NCBI GenBank assembly: GCA_045593325.1
Contig: JAZNWL010000011.1
Span: 1-9,022 of the forward strand
DNA length: 9,022 bases
Source: UMGS1484 sp045593325
GTDB taxonomy: Bacteria > Bacillota > Clostridia > Oscillospirales > Acutalibacteraceae
Direction: 5' to 3'
The notes below the pieces were generated by a model that worked only from the letters and a program-made list of their open reading frames with translations, searched no databases and was not told the origin of the DNA. The position numbers and the translations under genes were made by a program. This document shows positions 1 to 6,722 of the stretch, piece after piece (within the stretch, counting starts at the first letter, position 1; each line of letters opens with the position of its first letter).

Positions 1-1
1 C

Positions 2-2200
2 GTGGTTATGGAAGTCGGCAAGAAGTATTTTGAGATTCTCATCGACAAGATGAAGGAAGAAAAGGGCGTGAAGCAGGACGTAGAGCTCACTGCCGAGGAT
101 TTGCAGAAGCTGGCCGGCCAGTTCAAGGCTGAGTACAAGGCAAAGCTGGGTACCGATTTCCCCTCCGATCCTAAAGAACAGCTTATGGGTGCGGTTGAAG
201 CCGTATTCCGTTCATGGGACAACACCAGAGCTAACGTTTACCGTCGTGACAACGATATTCCTTATTCCTGGGGTACCGCTGTTAACGTACAAATGATGGC
301 TTTCGGTAACATGGGTGATGATTGCGGTACCGGCGTTGCCTTTACCCGTGACCCTGCTACCGGTGAAAAAGGCTTGATGGGTGAATTCCTGGTGAACGCT
401 CAAGGGGAAGACGTTGTTGCCGGTGTTCGTACTCCTATGCCCATTGCTCAAATGGCTGAAAAATTCCCTGAAGCTTTTGATGAATTCAACAAAGTTTGCG
501 CTATCCTGGAAGATCACTACCGCGATATGCAAGACATGGAATTCACCATTCAAAACGGCAAACTCTACATGCTCCAAACCCGTAACGGTAAACGTACCGC
601 TAAAGCTGCTTTGAAAATTGCTTGCGACCTGGTGGAAGAAGGCATGATCGACAAGAAACAAGCTGTTGCTATGATCGATCCCCGTAACCTGGACACCTTG
701 CTCCATCCCCAATTCGACGCCAAAGCTTTGAAAGCCGCTACCCCCATGGGTAAAGGTTTGGGCGCTTCTCCTGGTGCTGCTTGCGGTAAAGTTGTTTTCA
801 CCGCTGAAGATGCAGAAACCTGGAACAACAAAGGCGAAAAAGTTATTTTGGTTCGTTTGGAAACCTCTCCCGAAGACATTACCGGTATGAAAGCTTCTCA
901 AGGTATTTTGACCGTTCGCGGCGGTATGACTTCTCACGCAGCTGTTGTTGCCCGTGGTATGGGTACCTGCTGTGTTTCCGGTTGCGGCGACATCAAAATG
1001 GATGAAGAAAACAAAAAATTCGAACTGGGTGGCAAAACCTTCGTGGAAGGCGACTACATCTCCATTGACGGTTCCACCGGTGCGATCTACGACGGCATTA
1101 TCCCCACTGTGGATGCTGCTATCGTTGGCGAATTCGAAACCATCATGAACTGGGCTGACGAATTCAGAACCCTGAAAGTTCGCACCAATGCCGACACTCC
1201 CGCTGACGCCAAAAAAGCTGTTGAATTGGGTGCTGAAGGTATCGGTTTGTGCCGTACTGAACACATGTTCTTCGAAGCCGACCGTATCGCTGCTTTCCGC
1301 GAAATGATCTGCGCTGACACTTTGGAAGAACGTGAAACTGCTTTGGAAAAAATCCTTCCCTACCAACAAGGCGACTTCGAAGCTTTGTACACCGCTTTGG
1401 AAGGCAACCCTGTAACCATCCGCTTCCTGGATCCCCCTCTCCATGAATTCGTTCCCACCGAAGAAGCTGACATCGCTGCTTTGGCTGCCGCTCAAGGCAA
1501 AACCGTGGAAGACATTAAAGCCATCATCGCTTCCTTGCACGAATTCAACCCCATGATGGGTCACCGCGGTTGCCGCTTGGCTGTTACCTATCCTGAAATT
1601 GCCAAGATGCAAACCAAAGCTGTTATTCGTGCCGCTATCGCTGTGAATGCTAAAAATGATTTCAAAGTAAAACCCGAAATCATGATTCCCTTGACCGGCG
1701 AACTGAAAGAATTGAAATTCGTGAAAGATATCGTTGTAGCCACCGCTAACGAAGAAATCGCTGCTGCCGGCGCTGATTTGGCTTACGAAGTTGGTACCAT
1801 GATCGAAATCCCCCGTGCCTGCTTGACCGCTGATGAAATCGCCAAAGAAGCTGACTTCTTCTGCTTCGGTACCAATGACTTGACCCAAATGACCTTCGGC
1901 TTCTCCCGTGACGACGCCGGCAAGTTCTTGGATGCCTACTACGACAAGAAGATCTATGAAAACGATCCCTTCGCCAAGTTGGACCAAACCGGCGTTGGTA
2001 AGTTGATGGAAATGTCCATTAAATTGGGTAAACCCGTAAATCCCGCTCTCCATTGCGGTATCTGCGGTGAACACGGCGGTGACCCCGTTTCTGTGGAATT
2101 CTGCCACAAAATCGGTTTGGATTACGTATCCTGCTCTCCCTTCCGTGTGCCCATCGCTCGCTTGGCTGCCGCGCAAGCTGCAATTAAGGAAAGCAAATAA
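2..2200 (+). CDS. ppdK: Pyruvate, phosphate dikinase, 5'-truncated by the window edge
   Basis: PPDK catalyses the reversible conversion of pyruvate, ATP and phosphate to phosphoenolpyruvate, AMP and pyrophosphate in the cytoplasm; many anaerobes use it in glycolysis or gluconeogenesis. The 732 visible residues begin inside the N-terminal ATP-grasp domain, which ends near LQTRNGKRT (about 193-201). The swivelling phosphohistidine domain follows, with GGMTSHAAVVARG and the phosphorylated His at residue 312. The C-terminal PEP/pyruvate TIM barrel carries MGHRGCRL, GTNDLTQM and CGICGEHGGDP, with catalytic Cys at 688. Matching His312 and Cys688 to His455 and Cys831 of the Clostridium symbiosum enzyme gives the same offset of 143, so about 143 residues are missing upstream and no internal deletion is likely. 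The start at base 2 is therefore not the real start. The gene ends in TAA and is followed by a strong terminator. Codon choice changes sharply near residue 60 (see findings). Confidence 0.97.
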   Translation: MVMEVGKKYFEILIDKMKEEKGVKQDVELTAEDLQKLAGQFKAEYKAKLGTDFPSDPKEQLMGAVEAVFRSWDNTRANVYRRDNDIPYSWGTAVNVQMMAFGNMGDDCGTGVAFTRDPATGEKGLMGEFLVNAQGEDVVAGVRTPMPIAQMAEKFPEAFDEFNKVCAILEDHYRDMQDMEFTIQNGKLYMLQTRNGKRTAKAALKIACDLVEEGMIDKKQAVAMIDPRNLDTLLHPQFDAKALKAATPMGKGLGASPGAACGKVVFTAEDAETWNNKGEKVILVRLETSPEDITGMKASQGILTVRGGMTSHAAVVARGMGTCCVSGCGDIKMDEENKKFELGGKTFVEGDYISIDGSTGAIYDGIIPTVDAAIVGEFETIMNWADEFRTLKVRTNADTPADAKKAVELGAEGIGLCRTEHMFFEADRIAAFREMICADTLEERETALEKILPYQQGDFEALYTALEGNPVTIRFLDPPLHEFVPTEEADIAALAAAQGKTVEDIKAIIASLHEFNPMMGHRGCRLAVTYPEIAKMQTKAVIRAAIAVNAKNDFKVKPEIMIPLTGELKELKFVKDIVVATANEEIAAAGADLAYEVGTMIEIPRACLTADEIAKEADFFCFGTNDLTQMTFGFSRDDAGKFLDAYYDKKIYENDPFAKLDQTGVGKLMEMSIKLGKPVNPALHCGICGEHGGDPVSVEFCHKIGLDYVSCSPFRVPIARLAAAQAAIKESK

Positions 2201-2223
2201 TTGCTGACTTTATAAAACAAATC

Positions 2224-2255
2224 AATCCCCTTGGATTACTCCAAGGGGATTTTTC
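2224..2255 (+). terminator. Intrinsic terminator of ppdK
   Basis: A perfect 11-bp stem (AATCCCCTTGG, 2224-2234, with CCAAGGGGATT, 2241-2251) encloses a 6-base loop and runs into TTTTT. It lies 24 bases after the ppdK stop and separates that gene from the next one, which has its own promoter. Confidence 0.93.
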
Positions 2256-2261
2256 TATGTG

Positions 2262-2290
2262 TTGAACTTCAAAGTCAAAAGTGGTATACT
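2262..2290 (+). promoter_or_regulatory. Promoter of the P-loop kinase-like gene
   Basis: The -35 box TTGAAC (2262-2267) and -10 box TATACT (2285-2290) are separated by exactly 17 bases, with GTGG directly before the -10 box. Transcription would start near 2297. A ribosome binding site AAGGA (2314-2318) lies 8 bases before the ATG at 2327. The layout fits the housekeeping sigma factor. Confidence 0.8.
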
Positions 2291-2326
2291 CAATTCAATA
2301 AATAAGAGTTTGTAAGGATAAAAGTT

Positions 2327-2839
2327 ATGATTGTTTTAATTACCGGTGCATCCCATACGGGAAAAACAGCGCTTTCTCAAAAACTGCTTGAAAAATATAA
2401 ATATCCGTATTTGTCTATTGACCATTTGAAAATGGGGTTGATTCGAAGCGGAAACACAGAGCTTACCCCAATGGATGATGGCGACTTAACGATATATCTT
2501 TGGCCTATTGTTCGTGAAATAATAAAAACAGCAGTAGAAAATAAGCAGAAGCTAATTGTTGAGGGATGCTATATTCCTTTTGATTGGGCAAAAGATTTTG
2601 AGGAAAAATATCTTGATAACATCAGATACTATTGTCTTATAATGAGTGAGAACTATATAAGGAATCATTTTGATGATATAAAAAAGCATGCAAGTATCAT
2701 TGAAAATCGGTTGGATGATGAATGGTGCACGTTGGAAAGTGTGTTGGCAGATAATGCACAGGTTTTAGAACTTGCTCAAAAGCATAAGGTTAACTATATC
2801 CTTATTGATGACAAATACGATGTGGAGATTGATTTATAA
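2327..2839 (+). CDS. P-loop NTPase, small-molecule kinase-like (function unknown)
   Basis: This is a 170-residue soluble protein. A Walker A motif GASHTGKT sits at residues 7-14 directly after the first beta strand (MIVLIT). YLSIDH (28-33) puts an Asp where adenylate, shikimate and related kinases hold an acceptor-site or base residue, and LIVEG (76-80) resembles the strand ending in an acidic residue in such folds. An Arg-containing segment (ENRLDDEW, 126-133) could be a lid. This pattern fits small P-loop kinases, but the acceptor substrate cannot be read from the sequence; AAA ATPase or zeta-toxin-like labels would also be possible from the Walker motif alone. The ATG is chosen because AAGGA lies 8 bases upstream and the P-loop follows at the usual distance. 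The gene has its own promoter and is clearly more AT-rich than ppdK, which hints at acquisition from elsewhere. No antitoxin-like partner is adjacent. Confidence 0.8.
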   Translation: MIVLITGASHTGKTALSQKLLEKYKYPYLSIDHLKMGLIRSGNTELTPMDDGDLTIYLWPIVREIIKTAVENKQKLIVEGCYIPFDWAKDFEEKYLDNIRYYCLIMSENYIRNHFDDIKKHASIIENRLDDEWCTLESVLADNAQVLELAQKHKVNYILIDDKYDVEIDL

Positions 2840-2896
2840 CTCCCTCTTTTTGTACCGTACCACAAGCCTACAAGCAATTAGAGTTGCAAGCAAAAT

Positions 2897-2922
2897 TATC
2901 CGCCCGAGGAATCGGGCGGATA
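2897..2922. terminator. Strong hairpin after the kinase-like gene, probable terminator
   Basis: A perfect 11-bp stem (TATCCGCCCGA, 2897-2907, with TCGGGCGGATA, 2912-2922) closes on a GGAA loop. Downstream on the plus strand there is no T-run (GTATATATCC follows), so it is a poor intrinsic terminator in that direction. On the minus strand the hairpin is followed by ATTTTG, which is somewhat better, yet no minus-strand gene ends here. It may act as a 3' stabilising or Rho-assisted structure for the upstream gene, whose stop lies 57 bases before it. Confidence 0.55.
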
Positions 2923-2933
2923 GTATATATCCA

Positions 2934-2962
2934 TTGAACTTTTTGGGGAAAAGTGGTACAAT
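2934..2962 (+). promoter_or_regulatory. Promoter of the NimA-like gene
   Basis: TTGAAC (2934-2939) and TACAAT (2957-2962) are separated by 17 bases, again with GTGG just before the -10 box. The start would be near 2969. The AAAGGAG ribosome binding site (2989-2995) is 7 bases before the ATG at 3003. Confidence 0.8.
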
Positions 2963-3002
2963 CGCTTTAACAGATGGAATTGGTTCATAAAGGAGCATAA
3001 AA

Positions 3003-3479
3003 ATGTTCAGAGAATTGGTTAGGAAAAACAAAAAATTGTCCATGGAAGAATGTGTCCATATTCTTAAAACCATGAAGCGAGGGGTTCTTTCGGTGAATGG
3101 CCACAACCGATATCCTTATGGAATGCCCATGAATCACTGGTACAATGAAGAAGACGGCAAGATCTATTTTCACTGTGGAGCGGCAGGGCACAGATTGGAT
3201 GCCCTGAAAAAAGACAGCAAGGTTTCCTTTTGTACGTATGATGAGGGAGTTCGCAATCCCGGGGAATGGGCGCTCACTATAAAAAGCGTGATCGTTTTCG
3301 GCAAAATTGAGATTGTTGATGAATTGGATAGGATCGTTGATATCACCACAAAACTCAGTCATAAATTCACACAGGACGAGGAATATATTCAAGCCGAAAT
3401 TGCACAGCATGCCCACAGAACGTTGTTGCTGGTATTGACTCCGGAGCATATTTGCGGAAAAGTTGTGCAGGAGTCGTAA
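3003..3479 (+). CDS. Pyridoxamine 5'-phosphate oxidase-fold protein, NimA-like
   Basis: This is a 158-residue cytoplasmic protein of the split-barrel flavin-binding group, closest in pattern to the 5-nitroimidazole-resistance (NimA-like) family. The N-terminal helix LSMEECVHILKTMKRGVLSV (12-31) leads into the first barrel strand. PYGMPMNHWYNEEDGKIYFHCGAAGHRLDALKKDSKVSFCTYD (38-80) is the family core, with the strand-turn-strand KIYFHC, the GHRLDAL segment that usually contacts FMN phosphate, and SKVSFC. SVIVFGKIEIVDE (95-107) is another characteristic strand pair. Length is normal for the family and both ends are present. Members bind FMN or related cofactors and some reduce nitro groups, but most are uncharacterised, so resistance should not be assumed. 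The start is fixed by AAAGGAG 7 bases upstream. The gene is monocistronic and converges with the Arc-like gene across a shared terminator. Confidence 0.85.
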   Translation: MFRELVRKNKKLSMEECVHILKTMKRGVLSVNGHNRYPYGMPMNHWYNEEDGKIYFHCGAAGHRLDALKKDSKVSFCTYDEGVRNPGEWALTIKSVIVFGKIEIVDELDRIVDITTKLSHKFTQDEEYIQAEIAQHAHRTLLLVLTPEHICGKVVQES

Positions 3480-3519
3480 TTTCAATTCAGCATTTTCCAG
3501 TGTCAATAAAACAAAAATT

Positions 3520-3549
3520 ATCCCCGCCTATGTTCAGGCGGGGATTTTT
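3520..3549. terminator. Bidirectional terminator between convergent genes
   Basis: A perfect 10-bp stem (ATCCCCGCCT, 3520-3529, with AGGCGGGGAT, 3536-3545) encloses a 6-base loop. It is followed by TTTT on the plus strand and preceded by AAAAATT, which gives a T-run on the minus strand. It lies 40 bases after the NimA-like stop and 31 bases past the stop of the opposing Arc-like gene, so it can end both transcripts. Confidence 0.9.
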
Positions 3550-3576
3550 GTGCAAGTCTTTATGTTGGTACTTTGA

Positions 3577-3777
3577 TTATTTCCTGGTGGGTTTTACGTT
3601 GACAACAGGGGTTATATTGCCGTCAATAGGGCCATTGGCTTCCTCAAACGCCTTGATATGTTCCCGAATCAACACCAGCACCTGGCTATTGACGCTTCTG
3701 CCCTCATAATCGGCAACATACGCGATTTTGTTCAACATTTCTTCTTCGATTCTGATAGAAACACTCTTAACAGCCAT
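3577..3777 (-). CDS. Arc-like ribbon-helix-helix DNA-binding protein
   Basis: This is a 66-residue protein with the full ribbon-helix-helix plan. The basic strand VKSVSIRI (3-10) would insert into the DNA major groove as part of a dimer. Helix A is EEEMLNKIAYVADYEG (11-26), and helix B is SVNSQVLVLIREHIKAFEEANG (28-49). The turn GRSVNSQ strongly resembles GRSVNSE of phage P22 Arc. A short polar tail (50-66) follows. The ATG is supported by GAGGTGAT (3781-3788 on this strand), a long match to the anti-Shine-Dalgarno sequence. Proteins of this kind repress their own or neighbouring promoters, act as antitoxins, or regulate plasmid and phage functions. No toxin gene follows it. The nearest candidate target is the divergent SLOG-family gene, with a near-palindrome between them. 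No convincing -35/-10 pair for this gene itself could be fixed in the AT-rich spacer. Confidence 0.88.
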   Translation of the reverse strand: MAVKSVSIRIEEEMLNKIAYVADYEGRSVNSQVLVLIREHIKAFEEANGPIDGNITPVVNVKPTRK

Positions 3778-3827
3778 ATTATCACCTCAAAATAAATATA
3801 TTGTGTATTTATTTTAGAGTTATTATG

Positions 3828-3836
3828 TGTTATAAT
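3828..3836 (+). promoter_or_regulatory. Extended -10 promoter of the SLOG-family gene
   Basis: TGT followed by a perfect TATAAT (3831-3836) forms an extended -10 element. Only a weak -35 candidate (TTTATT, 3808-3813) lies 17 bases upstream, which suits an extended -10 promoter. Transcription would begin near 3843, at the left edge of the near-palindrome. Confidence 0.65.
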
Positions 3837-3843
3837 GTTGTAG

Positions 3844-3864
3844 TTAGATACACTGTATATCTAA
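3844..3864. promoter_or_regulatory. Near-palindrome, candidate operator
   Basis: TTAGATA (3844-3850) and TATCTAA (3858-3864) are perfect inverted arms around CACTGTA, which itself is symmetrical at two of three pairs, giving a 21-base near-palindrome. It covers the probable transcription start of the SLOG-family gene and lies between two divergent genes, one of which encodes an Arc-like DNA-binding protein. It could be that protein's binding site. The alternative is a small 5'-UTR hairpin; nothing follows it that would make a terminator. Confidence 0.45.
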
Positions 3865-3882
3865 AAAATCGAGGGGATATTT

Positions 3883-4392
3883 ATGGACATATCAAACAGA
3901 TTGACACATACCTGCTGTTTTTTAGGACATCGGGAAATCTGCGAAACCCAGGAATTACGAATACAATTATACCAAATGATCGAAATGCTGATTACAGAAA
4001 AAATGGTGGATACCTTTCTGTTTGGAAGCAAGAGTTATTTTAACACCCTGTGTTATAAGTTAGTAACAAAGTTCAAAGAAAAACACCCACACATCAAGCG
4101 AATTTACGTGCGGGCGGAATTTCCGTTGATTCAGGACAGTTATAAAGCCTACCTACTGGAAAGTTACGAAGACACCTATTTCCCCAAAAGTGTAATAGGG
4201 GCGGGCAAATCGTCTTATGTAAAGCGAAACCGTGAAATGATTGACAACAGTGGGTTTTGTGTATTCTATTGTGACAAGTCCTATATGCCAAACGAAAGAA
4301 AAAGCGGAACCAAAATCGCCATGGAGTATGCAGAGAAACAACACAAAACCATCTACAATCTTGCCCCTTTTTCGGCAACCAAAGCCACATGA
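3883..4392 (+). CDS. SLOG-family protein (YpsA/DUF1273-like)
   Basis: This is a 169-residue soluble protein with the marks of the SLOG (SMF/DprA-LOG) Rossmann-like superfamily. The N-terminal strand and loop TCCFLGHRE (10-18) match the CxFTGHR type seen in the YpsA/DUF1273 branch. FLFGSKSYFNTLCYKLV (45-61) occupies the position of the glycine-rich ligand-binding loop and following helix. RNREMIDNSGFCVFYCD (115-131) is the conserved Arg-Asp helix plus strand, and SGTKIAMEYA (141-150) is the second ligand-binding loop and helix. SLOG proteins are predicted or known to bind nucleotides and nucleotide-derived molecules, and some occur in conflict systems. The substrate of this one is unknown. GAGGGG (3871-3876) lies 6 bases before the ATG. 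The gene is divergent from the Arc-like gene and followed by its own terminator. Confidence 0.75.
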   Translation: MDISNRLTHTCCFLGHREICETQELRIQLYQMIEMLITEKMVDTFLFGSKSYFNTLCYKLVTKFKEKHPHIKRIYVRAEFPLIQDSYKAYLLESYEDTYFPKSVIGAGKSSYVKRNREMIDNSGFCVFYCDKSYMPNERKSGTKIAMEYAEKQHKTIYNLAPFSATKAT

Positions 4393-4436
4393 TTGGATTT
4401 TATATGGGTAGAAAAATTGTTTTTGGGAAAACAACG

Positions 4437-4468
4437 ATACCCGTGGTTTTTAACCACGGGTATTTTTT
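4437..4468 (+). terminator. Intrinsic terminator of the SLOG-family gene
   Basis: A perfect 12-bp stem (ATACCCGTGGTT, 4437-4448, with AACCACGGGTAT, 4452-4463) encloses a TTT loop and is followed by TTTTTT on the plus strand. The convergent minus-strand operon ends at 4505. In that direction only an imperfect T-rich tail (GTTGTTTTCCC) follows, so it may also stop that transcript less efficiently. Confidence 0.92.
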
Positions 4469-4504
4469 ATCACCTTTATCATGGGGCAAAGAGGAATGAC
4501 GCTA

Positions 4505-5170
4505 TCAGATTTTAAATGCTTTTTCGGTGGGAACGGCGAAGATGATGCCGTTTGCCTGGGAGGTAAGCCCGAATTCCCGGTTTACATCCTCCATGATTTT
4601 CCCTCCTACTTTTGTGGGTGCCAAAATAAACAGGATTTCCCGTTCCCCTTCCACCTCGGTTTTCACAAACTCGGTAAATTGTTCAATATCCGCAAGTCTG
4701 CCTTTGATGATGGTACCGCCTGTTGCACCTGCCTTACGAGCAACCTGCATAACGCTTTCGCCGTACCCTTCGTTGACCGAAATGACTATCAAATTATTGT
4801 GATGCTCGTTTTTCATGGGTGCAAACTCCTTTTTTGTGATTTGATTGCCAAAATTCAGAATTTCGTTTAAAAGACGGCTGGAGGCAGACACGTCAAAAAC
4901 GATCATAAGTCCTCCATATTTTGAATGACTTTGGAAATTTTCACCGAAGTTGGTGATCATTTCCCGGATATCATTTTCGGCACCAAGGCTGATAATAATG
5001 TCCTTTTCATGGGTACCCAAGCCAAAGATATCCATCATTTCGGTGGGGGCGGTGCCCATGCCTACCGTTTGGAAATTGATAAGCACCTTAAGGCTTTTTA
5101 ACTCTTTGATCAGTTTTTTGCCCTTTCCCTCTTGCACAATGGATAGGAGGGTCATTATTTTTTTACTCAT
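4505..5170 (-). CDS. Tandem PII-like protein, probable sensor for the DUF1538 membrane protein
   Basis: This is a 221-residue soluble protein, about twice the length of a normal PII (112 residues), made of two similar halves. Half 1 (about 5-105) has MTLLSIVQEGKGKKLIKELK, VGMGTAPTEMM and EKDIIISL. Half 2 (about 126-215) has LIVISVNEGYGESVMQVARKAGATGGTIIKGR, a helix, EREILFILAP and a final strand GIIFAVP. Both show the beta-alpha-beta order of the PII ferredoxin-like fold, with EG(K/Y)G after strand 1 and a Gly-rich turn before strand 2. The canonical PII T-loop uridylylation Tyr and the TGxxGDG B-loop are not visible, so ordinary GlnB/GlnK regulation is unlikely. The ATG overlaps the DUF1538 stop codon by 8 bases, and its ribosome binding site lies inside that gene, so translation is probably coupled. 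The role inferred is sensing a ligand and controlling the membrane partner, by analogy with GlnK-AmtB. Confidence 0.82.
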   Translation of the reverse strand: MSKKIMTLLSIVQEGKGKKLIKELKSLKVLINFQTVGMGTAPTEMMDIFGLGTHEKDIIISLGAENDIREMITNFGENFQSHSKYGGLMIVFDVSASSRLLNEILNFGNQITKKEFAPMKNEHHNNLIVISVNEGYGESVMQVARKAGATGGTIIKGRLADIEQFTEFVKTEVEGEREILFILAPTKVGGKIMEDVNREFGLTSQANGIIFAVPTEKAFKI

Positions 5171-6689
5171 TTACGGTACCCTCCTCATAAAAGAATACGA
5201 TATCATCCTCAACGTCGCTGATTTCGTCATGGAATCGCTTGACTCTGTTGGCGTGTTGTCGCCGTTCGATGAGACCAAGCACCTGAATGGTGATCAGGGG
5301 TGCCATGGCAATCAGGGCAACAATCCCGAAGGCGTCGGTCATAATATTCCCCCCAACCGCTTCACAAGCGCCCATGGCAAAGGGGAGCATGAAGGTTGAG
5401 GTCATAGGACCGCTGGCAACACCACCTGAGTCAAAGGCGATGCCTGTATAGATACTGGGAACAAAGTAACTGATCACAAGAGAAACGGCATAGCCCACAA
5501 TTAAGAAGGGCAATATGGGAATTCCCATTAAAACACGGAGCATGGCGATGCCCACTGAAACCGAAACCCCCACAGAAAGGGCAAGGGCAACGGCCTTTTG
5601 AGAAATGGCACCGTTGGTGATTTCGTTTACCTGGCGTTTCAGGGAATGAACCGCAGGCTCTGCCGCAACAACAAAATAGCCCATAAGCATACCGATGGGA
5701 ATAAGCAGTGCCTGAAAGGAACCGCCTGCAATTTCCCCGCCGATGAGTCTACCGGCAGGCATAAAGCCCACGTTGGCGCCGGTTAAAAACAGCACAAGGC
5801 CGATATAGGTATACACAAAGCCCACACACATTCTGTACACATTATGTATATGATATTTTTTGGTGAGCAGTTGGAAGATAACAAAAATCAAAACAATGGG
5901 GGCAAAGGCAACGGCAATTTCCTTGGCATAGTGGGGCAACGCCAAAGCAAACTGACGGAATGCCTGGGTGGTTGTTTTCACGTGGATAATTTCATAGGCC
6001 GAGGTGGTGGCGGTAGGGTTATAAAAAATGCTGAGAAGAAGCACCGAAAGAATAGGCCCGATACTGCAAAGGGCAACCAGACCAAAGCTTTGCTCCCCTG
6101 CATGCTTCCCTTTTTTGCCGGTGGCAAGCCCCGCCCCCAATGCCATGATAAAGGGTACGGTGATGGGACCTGTGGTTACGCCACCCGAGTCAAAGGCGGT
6201 GGGAACAAATTCACTTGGCGCAAAGAAGGCAAGAAGAATCACGATCCCATAGAAAAAAACCAGTAACCGACGAAAGGGGATCTCCTTTTTATTCCTAAGC
6301 AAGGTGATGCAAAGAAAAAGCCCTACACCAATGCCAACACAGTTGGTTAATAGGGCGTTTGGAATGGTGGGAACCTGCTCCACAAGCACCTGCAGATCCG
6401 GCTCGGAAACGGTAATCACAAAGCCCAGCACAAGGCAAATGACAAAGGGAATAAGCATTCGCCTTTTTTTATTCAGGGTTTTCCCAATGCCATCCCCCAG
6501 GGGTTCCATGGAAATTCCCGAGCCAACCGTAAAAAAGCTCATGCCCAGAATCAGAAAAATTGTGCCAAACAAAAATAAAACCAGTACACCTGTATCCAGA
6601 GTAACACAGGTGACCGAAAGAATCAAAACGATCATCGCTATGGGTAACACCGACTTCATCGACTCTTTAATGGATGAAAAAATATGCAT
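5163..6689 (-). CDS. DUF1538 integral membrane protein with two repeat units
   Basis: This is a 508-residue protein with about a dozen hydrophobic segments, so it sits in the cytoplasmic membrane. It is an internal duplication. LGMSFFTVGSGISMEPLGDGIG (48-69) pairs with LTGANVGFMPAGRLIGGEIAG (302-322). SEPDLQVLVEQV (95-106) pairs with AEPAVHSLKRQV (343-354). FAPSEFVPTAFDSGGVTTGP (156-175) pairs with FVPSIYTGIAFDSGGVASGP (409-428), and FGLVALCSIGPI (202-213) pairs with FGIVALIAMAPL (454-465). The repeated AFDSGGVxxGPxT motif, 253 residues apart, could form paired re-entrant or substrate-binding loops as in duplicated transporters. The C-terminal 35 residues are charged and probably cytosolic. 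Pfam names this domain DUF1538; I know of no established substrate. The start at 6689 is supported by GGAG upstream, although 10 bases is a long spacing; Met11 (6659) is an alternative. A consensus promoter lies directly upstream and the PII-like gene follows with overlap. Confidence 0.88.
   Translation of the reverse strand: MHIFSSIKESMKSVLPIAMIVLILSVTCVTLDTGVLVLFLFGTIFLILGMSFFTVGSGISMEPLGDGIGKTLNKKRRMLIPFVICLVLGFVITVSEPDLQVLVEQVPTIPNALLTNCVGIGVGLFLCITLLRNKKEIPFRRLLVFFYGIVILLAFFAPSEFVPTAFDSGGVTTGPITVPFIMALGAGLATGKKGKHAGEQSFGLVALCSIGPILSVLLLSIFYNPTATTSAYEIIHVKTTTQAFRQFALALPHYAKEIAVAFAPIVLIFVIFQLLTKKYHIHNVYRMCVGFVYTYIGLVLFLTGANVGFMPAGRLIGGEIAGGSFQALLIPIGMLMGYFVVAAEPAVHSLKRQVNEITNGAISQKAVALALSVGVSVSVGIAMLRVLMGIPILPFLIVGYAVSLVISYFVPSIYTGIAFDSGGVASGPMTSTFMLPFAMGACEAVGGNIMTDAFGIVALIAMAPLITIQVLGLIERRQHANRVKRFHDEISDVEDDIVFFYEEGTVNE
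5180..5185 (-). promoter_or_regulatory. Ribosome binding site of the PII-like gene inside the DUF1538 gene
   Basis: On the minus strand a perfect AGGAGG lies within the last codons of the DUF1538 gene, 9 bases before the PII-like ATG, whose codon precedes the DUF1538 TAA (ATGAGTAA). Ribosomes finishing the membrane protein can therefore reinitiate on the PII-like frame, which would link the amounts of the two proteins. Confidence 0.85.
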
Positions 6690-6722
6690 TAACGGAACAC
6701 TCCAATAATTTCTGGTGTTTTT

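Noticed and set aside
212..2176. 654-codon open frame antisense to ppdK
   Set aside because: It lies wholly opposite a well-supported enzyme gene. Its openness follows from the strongly biased codons of ppdK, and its product is low-complexity, rich in Phe, Gly and Ser, with no family features.
2327..2839. Zeta-type toxin reading of the P-loop gene
   Set aside because: The Walker A motif alone does not show this, no antitoxin is next to it, and it has a separate promoter and terminator region.
2834..3506. Two minus-strand frames opposite the NimA-like gene
   Set aside because: They overlap the NimA-like gene in antisense, cross a promoter and hairpin, and show no domain features.
3801..4043. 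80-codon plus-strand frame overlapping the start of the SLOG gene
   Set aside because: It begins upstream of the likely transcription start and overlaps the SLOG gene in another frame. The GAGGGG site serves the ATG at 3883.
5844..6266. 140-codon plus-strand frame opposite the DUF1538 gene
   Set aside because: It is antisense to a conserved membrane protein and gives a composition-biased product without recognisable domains or a ribosome binding site.
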